Source of the DNA: Rhodospirillaceae bacterium
Lineage (GTDB): Bacteria > Pseudomonadota > Alphaproteobacteria > UBA8366 > GCA-2717185
Direction of reading: 5' to 3'
Assembly: GCA_002717185.1 (NCBI GenBank)
Contig: PBDC01000042.1
Location: 1-20,540, forward strand
Length of the DNA stretch: 20,540 bases
Every line of letters begins with the position of its first letter. The first letter of the stretch is position 1. The position numbers and the translations under genes are program-made. The notes below the pieces were generated by a model. The model saw only the letters and a list, made by a program, of their open reading frames with translations, was not told the origin of the DNA and did no database searches. Shown here piece by piece: positions 15,572-20,540 of this stretch.

Positions 15572-16042
15572 TTGCTCCCTTTTGGATTGGGGTGTGCGGC
15601 GATCGTCATTGCGGTCGATCAGCTCAGTAAATGGTTGATCTTGACGGAAGTTATGAACCCACCGCGGGTCATCGAAATTACCGGATTTTTGAATCTTGTT
15701 CTGGTGAGCAACAAAGGGGTTAGTTTTGGTCTGTTCAGTAGCGATGCCGTATGGGCCCAGCCCGCATTAGCTAGTTTTGCAGCTTTGGTTTCAATTTTAT
15801 TGGTTTTTTGGATGCGGCAAGCGCAGCATTGCTTTTCGGCTATATCCCTAGGTCTAGTCGTTGGTGGGGCGCTGGGCAATGCGATCGATCGGCTGTTGCA
15901 CGAAGCGGTTGTGGATTTTCTCGATTTTCACGTTGCAGGGTATCATTGGCCCGTCTTCAATATTGCGGATTCGGCAATAACTGTTGGCGTAATCTTTATT
16001 ATCGCTGAGGGATTGTTTGCCGATCGTAAAAAAACCAAGTAA
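15572..16042 (+). CDS. lspA: lipoprotein signal peptidase II
   Basis: A 156-residue inner-membrane aspartic protease that cuts the signal peptide of prolipoproteins before the lipidated cysteine. Four hydrophobic helices are visible. The catalytic pair is D106 in GNAIDR and D133 in FNIADS. SNKGVSFG (46-53) and VVDFLDFH (113-120) are also family motifs, and DQLSKW (16-21) ends the first helix. The start is a TTG at 15572, supported by AGGGGG (15559-15564) 7 bases upstream. An in-frame ATG at 15509 would overlap ileS by 52 bases and add an odd arginine-rich stretch. The gene is AT-richer than ileS. It directly precedes a lipoprotein gene whose product would need this enzyme. Confidence 0.94.
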   Translation: MLPFGLGCAAIVIAVDQLSKWLILTEVMNPPRVIEITGFLNLVLVSNKGVSFGLFSSDAVWAQPALASFAALVSILLVFWMRQAQHCFSAISLGLVVGGALGNAIDRLLHEAVVDFLDFHVAGYHWPVFNIADSAITVGVIFIIAEGLFADRKKTK

Positions 16043-16082
16043 TATGCTATTAATTCACAATGTTGATAACACGCGAGGATTA

Positions 16083-16691
16083 ATGAGTATTCGTGGTGTC
16101 TTATCTTTTGTTGTCGGATTAGCCACGGTAATAGGGGTGGCGGGATGCAGTGACAGAAGCGGCAATATCTTAGGCTTCGAGAAATCTGCACCTGACGAGT
16201 TCGCCGTCGTTAAGCGGGCACCACTAACCCTGCCGCCCAATTACGGTCTTCGACCACCGCGACCCGGTTTGGCGCGGCCGCAAGCGATTTCGCCGCGTGA
16301 CGAAGCGAAAAAGAGCGTCATCGGTCAGACCATCGTAAAGCCGCAGCGGACGCGACGTAAAGTTCGGGCAGAGCAGCAACGCCGTATAGGCACCCGTTCG
16401 AACAGCGAAGTCGCGCTGCTAAAGCGAACCGGGGCTATTGATGCTGAACCGAATATCCGCGAAATAGTGGATCGGGAAGCGGTTGGCGTTGTGGGTAGAA
16501 CCGATGAGAGTTTTGTCGATTCGTTGTTGTTTTGGCGGGATAAGAGGCCGAAACCGCCAGCGAATATCGATACTGTTGTTAATCCGAAGGGAGAAGCGCG
16601 GAGAATCCGGGAAAATAAGGTCCTTGGCAAGCCGGTGACAACTGGTGTAACGCCGACGATCAAGCGCAAGGAAGCGGGGCTCCTCTTCTAA
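16083..16691 (+). CDS. DUF3035 lipoprotein, BamF-like
   Basis: A 202-residue predicted lipoprotein. The signal is MSIRGVLSFVVGLATVIGVA then G21 and lipidated C22 (VAGC box). The mature N-terminus has the stretch PDEFAVVKRAPLTLPPNY (37-54), then GLRPPRPG, typical of DUF3035 proteins. In Caulobacter a protein of this kind (BamF) is an accessory lipoprotein of the outer-membrane beta-barrel assembly complex. The remainder is basic and probably extended. Start 16083 is chosen because it begins the signal peptide and has GCGAGG 4 bases upstream (a short gap); the in-frame ATG at 16017 lies inside lspA. The gene follows lspA and precedes two M16 protease genes. The BamF name is an inference from family and place. 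Confidence 0.8.
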   Translation: MSIRGVLSFVVGLATVIGVAGCSDRSGNILGFEKSAPDEFAVVKRAPLTLPPNYGLRPPRPGLARPQAISPRDEAKKSVIGQTIVKPQRTRRKVRAEQQRRIGTRSNSEVALLKRTGAIDAEPNIREIVDREAVGVVGRTDESFVDSLLFWRDKRPKPPANIDTVVNPKGEARRIRENKVLGKPVTTGVTPTIKRKEAGLLF

Positions 16692-16802
16692 TTCTAAGAT
16701 AATTGGTTAAAAATGCCGTGCTCGAAAGGCGATAGTCTCTTGAGCTGCAAGGCTACTCCCCCCATGTCAGATGCAGCAATCATCGCAAGAGTGGGGATAT
16801 AC

Positions 16803-18146
16803 GTGTCGCGTCGAGCGTTAATCAGTTTTCTAGCACTTTCGCTGTTCTTCGTGGGCCTACCACCCTTGGTGAGCGCCGCCGTTTTTAATCCACAAAACTT
16901 CACTTTAGAGAACGGTATGCAGGTGGTCGTCATTACCAATCACCGTGTCCCCGTTGTGACCCACATGGTCTGGTACCGGGTGGGGGCGATGGATGAGCCA
17001 CCGGGGAAGTCTGGACTGGCGCATTATCTAGAACATCTCATGTTCAAGGGGACTAAATCGCTTAAGCCCGGAGAGTTTTCCGCCATCGTTGCGCGCAATG
17101 GGGGCCGAGAAAATGCCTTCACGGCGCAGGACTATACAGGTTACTACCAATCCGTCGCGGTTGGTCGGCTGCCGCTGATGATGAAGCTTGAGGCCGACCG
17201 GATGTCCAATCTGTTGCTGGATGATGAAATTATCGAGCCAGAGCGTGAGGTAGTGATCGAGGAAAGGCGCAGTCGCGTTGACAGGGATCCGTCTTCGATT
17301 TTAGGAGAGCAAGTCCGCGCGGTGATGTTCCAGAATCACCCCTACCGTATCCCGATAATCGGGTGGCAGCACGAAATTGAAGGTCTGACCCGCAAAGATT
17401 TGATCGATTTCTACAAAGCCTGGTATGCACCCAACAACGCGATCCTGGTGATATCCGGCGATATCACGGTCGACGAAGTTCGGCCTCTTGCCGAAAAATA
17501 TTATGGCCCGATACCAGCCAAGCCGTTGCCAAAGCGTGTCGCATGGGCTGAACCGCCGCTCAATGCCGACTTGCGTGTCGTGTTGGAACATGAACGGGTG
17601 AGGCAGCCGTCCTGGTCGCGGCGCTTCATTGCACCGAGCCTAGTGCACGGGGCGACAGAACACGCTGACGCGCTGCAGGTGCTCGGTGAGATTCTGTCCG
17701 GGGGTTCGACTAGCCGCCTATACCGAAGACTGGTGGTGGAAAACAAAGCCGCGGTCAGTGCTGGCGGATGGTACAGCGGTCGCTCGCGGGGGCCCGGTAC
17801 GTTCGGATTTTATATATCGCCGACGCCGGGCGGTGATTTGTCGGCGGCGGGTGAAGCTTTGAACGCGGAAATCGACCTACTCGTCGAAAAGGGGGTCAGA
17901 CTGGAAGAGGTTACGAAGGCCATACAAAGGCTGCAGGATTCGGCGATATATGCCCGTGATTCCTTTCGGACGCCAGCACGAGTGCTTGGTGGAGCCTTGG
18001 CGATTGGACAGACGGTGCAAGATGTCGAATCTTGGACCGAAAGGATTGGTTCGGTGACCGTCGAGGCGGTCAATCAAGCTATTGATCATGTGCTTAAGGA
18101 TCGCAAATCGGTGACGTCTTTGCTCTTGCCGAAACCGACGACGTGA
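16803..18146 (+). CDS. M16 family zinc metalloprotease, catalytic partner, exported
   Basis: A 447-residue member of the pitrilysin/processing-peptidase family. The zinc-binding inverted motif HYLEH is present at 74-78, and a glutamate in REVVIEERR (138-146) supplies the third ligand. N-terminal peptidase M16 and C-terminal inactive halves are both present. A signal peptide, SRRALISFLALSLFFVGLPP then a VSA cut site, places it in the periplasm. The GTG at 16803 is chosen because GTGGGG lies just upstream and the protein then begins with the signal peptide. An in-frame ATG at 16713 would add 30 residues and has no ribosome binding site. The next gene encodes a non-catalytic homologue, so a heterodimer like other bacterial M16B pairs is likely. 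The substrate is unknown. Confidence 0.9.
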   Translation: MSRRALISFLALSLFFVGLPPLVSAAVFNPQNFTLENGMQVVVITNHRVPVVTHMVWYRVGAMDEPPGKSGLAHYLEHLMFKGTKSLKPGEFSAIVARNGGRENAFTAQDYTGYYQSVAVGRLPLMMKLEADRMSNLLLDDEIIEPEREVVIEERRSRVDRDPSSILGEQVRAVMFQNHPYRIPIIGWQHEIEGLTRKDLIDFYKAWYAPNNAILVISGDITVDEVRPLAEKYYGPIPAKPLPKRVAWAEPPLNADLRVVLEHERVRQPSWSRRFIAPSLVHGATEHADALQVLGEILSGGSTSRLYRRLVVENKAAVSAGGWYSGRSRGPGTFGFYISPTPGGDLSAAGEALNAEIDLLVEKGVRLEEVTKAIQRLQDSAIYARDSFRTPARVLGGALAIGQTVQDVESWTERIGSVTVEAVNQAIDHVLKDRKSVTSLLLPKPTT

Positions 18147-18161
18147 CGGGGAGATCGTACG

Positions 18162-19520
18162 ATGATTAAGCATGCCTATTCGTGGGTCGTCGGTTTGCTG
18201 ACTGCCTTCGCGGTCCTCGTGGCTCTTTCATTACCTGGCTATGCGGTTAAGGTCGAAAAAGTTGTTAGTCCTGGTGGTATCGAAGCTTGGTTGGTGCGCG
18301 ACCACAGTATTCCGATAACTGCTCTTGAGTTTTGGTTCCGCGATGGTGCGTCTACCGACCCGAAAGGTAAGACAGGGCTGGCGAGCATGGTATCGAGCTT
18401 GCTCGACGAAGGGGCTGGCGATCTAGACAGTCAGGCGTTTCAGGATAGGTTGGAGCGACTTTCGGTCCGCATGAGCTTTAGCGCCAGACTAGAAACGTTC
18501 CGTGGAAGCCTCAAGACGCTTAACCGGAACCGCGATGAAGCGGTGGCGCTGCTGCGTTTGGCCCTAAACAAGCCTCGCTTTGATGCGGAATCGATCGAGC
18601 GGATGCGCCGTCAGATCACAGCAGGGCTGAAGCGTAAGTCCACAGACCCCAACATCGTCGCGAGTCGGGTGTGGCGCCGTGCGGTCTTCGGAGAGCACCC
18701 TTATGGCCGCCTAGTGGGCGGAACCTTGGGATCAATCGCATCAATTACCGCAAAGGATCTGCGTGACTTCGTGACCGGCCGATTTGCCCGCGATAGACTT
18801 ATCGTCGGCGCGGTCGGTGATATCTCACCGGCCGATCTTGCACATATTTTGGACCAAATTTTTGGGAATTTGCCCGTTACTGCGCCGGATGTGGCACTGG
18901 ACGCCACAAAGACGGCAGCCGGGGGTGAGACTTTTGTTGTGCAAATGGACATCCCGCAAAGCGTCGTCGTCTTCGGTCAACAGGGTGTCAAACGCAATAG
19001 CCCTGACTACTATCCAGCTTACCTGATGAACTATATCCTAGGCGGTGGCGGTTTTTCCTCGAGGCTTTACGCTGAAGTACGCGAGAAGCGCGGCCTGGCC
19101 TACAGCGTATACAGTTATCTCAATCCGATGCAGCGGGCGGCTATAATTTCCGGCGGTGTTGCCACCCGTAACGACCAGGTAGCACAGTCCATCTCTGTCA
19201 TCCGCGAGGAATGGGGTCGTATGCGAAAGACTGGGCCTAGCGCAGAAGAGGTCGCTGACGCGAAGACCTATCTAAACGGCTCGTTTCCGCTGCGTTTGGG
19301 CAGTACCAGCAGCATTGCGCGCATGCTCGTTGCTATGCAGTATCACGACCTTGGGATCGACTATATCGAGCGGCGCAACGATCTGATCAATGAAGTCACC
19401 CTGCCGAGAGTGCAAAGGGTAGCGCGCCGTATGCTAGACCCCGAAAAGTTAACGGTCGTCGTCGTCGGGAAGCCGGAAAGAGTCACACCAACTGCCGATA
19501 CACCAGAAATTGAGATCTAA
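18162..19520 (+). CDS. M16 family protein lacking the zinc motif, exported
   Basis: A 452-residue homologue of the protease encoded just upstream. It has a signal peptide, with a hydrophobic run at about 8-24 ending GYA. At the place of HxxEH it has GLASMVSSLLDEGAG, with Ser at the positions of both histidines and the glutamate (75, 78, 79), so it cannot bind zinc there. The C-terminal half keeps the family segment SSRLYAEVREKRGLAYSVYSYL, used to hold substrate in two-subunit M16 proteases. GGGGAG precedes the ATG by 8 bases and only 15 bases separate it from the upstream gene. It probably forms the non-catalytic half of a heterodimeric periplasmic protease. Confidence 0.9.
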   Translation: MIKHAYSWVVGLLTAFAVLVALSLPGYAVKVEKVVSPGGIEAWLVRDHSIPITALEFWFRDGASTDPKGKTGLASMVSSLLDEGAGDLDSQAFQDRLERLSVRMSFSARLETFRGSLKTLNRNRDEAVALLRLALNKPRFDAESIERMRRQITAGLKRKSTDPNIVASRVWRRAVFGEHPYGRLVGGTLGSIASITAKDLRDFVTGRFARDRLIVGAVGDISPADLAHILDQIFGNLPVTAPDVALDATKTAAGGETFVVQMDIPQSVVVFGQQGVKRNSPDYYPAYLMNYILGGGGFSSRLYAEVREKRGLAYSVYSYLNPMQRAAIISGGVATRNDQVAQSISVIREEWGRMRKTGPSAEEVADAKTYLNGSFPLRLGSTSSIARMLVAMQYHDLGIDYIERRNDLINEVTLPRVQRVARRMLDPEKLTVVVVGKPERVTPTADTPEIEI

Positions 19521-19552
19521 AAGCACGCTGGAACGGCGTCAGTTGATTTGTC

Positions 19553-19586
19553 CTTACCGATGGTAAGCCGGTCCTTGCAGGACGGC
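19553..19586. terminator. two tandem hairpins after the M16 pair
   Basis: CTTACC-GAT-GGTAAG (19553-19567) is a perfect 6-base stem. It is followed by GTCC-TTGCA-GGAC (19571-19583), extended by GCC/GGC with one bulged G. They lie 32 bases after the stop. No T-run follows, so this is a possible Rho-type or processing site rather than a clear intrinsic terminator. Confidence 0.35.
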
Positions 19587-19674
19587 GCGCCTCAATGATT
19601 TTGTCGGATTTGCCAGCGCTGCAGCCTGCCGACTAAAGTCTACCGCGCATTTTTAAACACCAGGATCTTCATTG

Positions 19675-20540
19675 ATGAAATTTGAACGCGTGCTGGTTGC
19701 CAATCGCGGCGAGATCGCCATACGTGTTATTCGTGCTGCTTCGGAAGCGGGTTTGGCTGCCATTGCGGTTTATTCCGAGGACGATGAGACTTCGCTGCAT
19801 ACTAAGGTGGCTGACGAAGCAGTTCCGTTGCCGGGCCGGGGTGTTCCCGCCTATCTCGATAGCGCAGAACTGATTAGGGCGGCTAATTGGGCAAATTGTG
19901 ATGCGGTGCATCCCGGCTATGGATTTCTATCGGAGAACGCAACGTTCGCCCGAGACTGTGCGGCAGCGGGCCTCACCTTTATAGGGCCGGCGCCAGATAC
20001 ACTTGACCTGTTCGGCGACAAGGGCGCGGCTCGGGCGCTCGCCCAAGAGGTCGGCGTTCCGGTTCTCGCTGGAACGGAAGGTCCAAGCTCATTAGAGGAT
20101 GCGAAAGACTTCATGGCGTCCCTCGGCGAGAGTGGCGCGGTAATGATCAAGGCAGCGGCAGGTGGTGGCGGCAGAGGCATGCGCTCGGTTTTGGCGACGA
20201 AAGATCTGGCGGAGGCGCACGAAATTTGTCGGACTGAGGCAATCGCGGCCTTTGGCAATGGTAATGTCTATCTGGAACAGTATTTGCCCGATGCGCGGCA
20301 CATTGAGGTACAAGTTGCTGGAGATGGTAGTGGTGCCGTCTGCCATTTTGGCGAGCGCGATTGCAGTGTTCAGCGGCGGCACCAGAAGATCATTGAAATC
20401 GCGCCGGCGCCAAACCTGTCCGATATGGTGCGTAAGCGTTTGAACGAGGCTGCGCTTGCACTGGCGAGGGCCGCGAAGTACCGCAATGTAGGGACGATCG
20501 AGTTCCTGGTCACTGGCGAAGCGTTCTATTTTATCGAGGC
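19675..20540 (+). CDS. biotin carboxylase domain of a biotin-dependent carboxylase (5' part only)
   Basis: The first 288 residues of an ATP-grasp biotin carboxylase, cut by the window edge. This domain uses ATP and bicarbonate to carboxylate biotin. The N-terminal domain shows RVLVANRGEIAIRVIRA (5-21) and CDAVHPGYGFLSEN (75-88). The ATP-grasp part shows K159 in MIKAAAGGGGRGMR, the EQYLPDARHIEVQV segment (201-214) and GERDCSVQRRHQK (226-238). AGGA lies 9 bases before the ATG. The DLFGDKGAARALA stretch (111-123) in place of the usual MGDK form of AccC reminds me of large fused carboxylases with a C-terminal transcarboxylase. Whether the enzyme acts on acetyl-CoA, propionyl-CoA or another acid cannot be told without the rest. 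Confidence 0.92.
   Translation, partial: MKFERVLVANRGEIAIRVIRAASEAGLAAIAVYSEDDETSLHTKVADEAVPLPGRGVPAYLDSAELIRAANWANCDAVHPGYGFLSENATFARDCAAAGLTFIGPAPDTLDLFGDKGAARALAQEVGVPVLAGTEGPSSLEDAKDFMASLGESGAVMIKAAAGGGGRGMRSVLATKDLAEAHEICRTEAIAAFGNGNVYLEQYLPDARHIEVQVAGDGSGAVCHFGERDCSVQRRHQKIIEIAPAPNLSDMVRKRLNEAALALARAAKYRNVGTIEFLVTGEAFYFIE

Overview
The window looks like an ordinary stretch of chromosome from an alphaproteobacterium, probably Rhodospirillales-like. The signs are the argD-argF-hslO cluster, a zur gene with a COG0523 GTPase, the order ileS-lspA-DUF3035(BamF-like)-M16-M16, and a TRAP transporter. Gene families were assigned by reading the proteins; no database search was run. I see no phage, insertion sequence, CRISPR array, rRNA or tRNA.

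Region 1 (1-4000) is the accessory part. It holds the 3' end of a TRAP substrate-binding protein gene, a terminator-like hairpin, the small and large TRAP permeases, and a 62-residue protein that looks like a ribbon-helix-helix fold with a terminal CxxC. Convergent to these is a phytanoyl-CoA dioxygenase-type (PhyH) oxygenase. An inverted repeat contains both stop codons at the convergent junction. Divergent from the oxygenase lies a decayed 5' remnant of a GntR-type regulator gene (3862-4000).

Region 2 (4107-11526, minus strand) carries three gene groups. A YfcG-like glutathione transferase sits directly upstream of a fumarylacetoacetate hydrolase family enzyme. Next come argD, argF and hslO, which overlap, followed by a lipoprotein gene and bolA. 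The third group is zur followed by a COG0523 metal-chaperone GTPase. Several of these products handle thiols or zinc (Hsp33, YfcG-like GST, BolA, Zur, COG0523). argD has a good sigma-70-like promoter whose -10 box lies inside a perfect palindrome. zur may be transcribed without a leader.

Region 3 (11633-20540, plus strand) is housekeeping and envelope: ribF, ileS, lspA, a BamF-like lipoprotein, a catalytic M16 protease paired with a non-catalytic M16 homologue, and the 5' end of a biotin-dependent carboxylase gene. LspA processes lipoproteins, and the BamF-like protein beside it is itself a predicted lipoprotein.

I did not find a clear new system. The best candidate for a closer look is the TRAP/62-residue protein/PhyH oxygenase group with its dead regulator.
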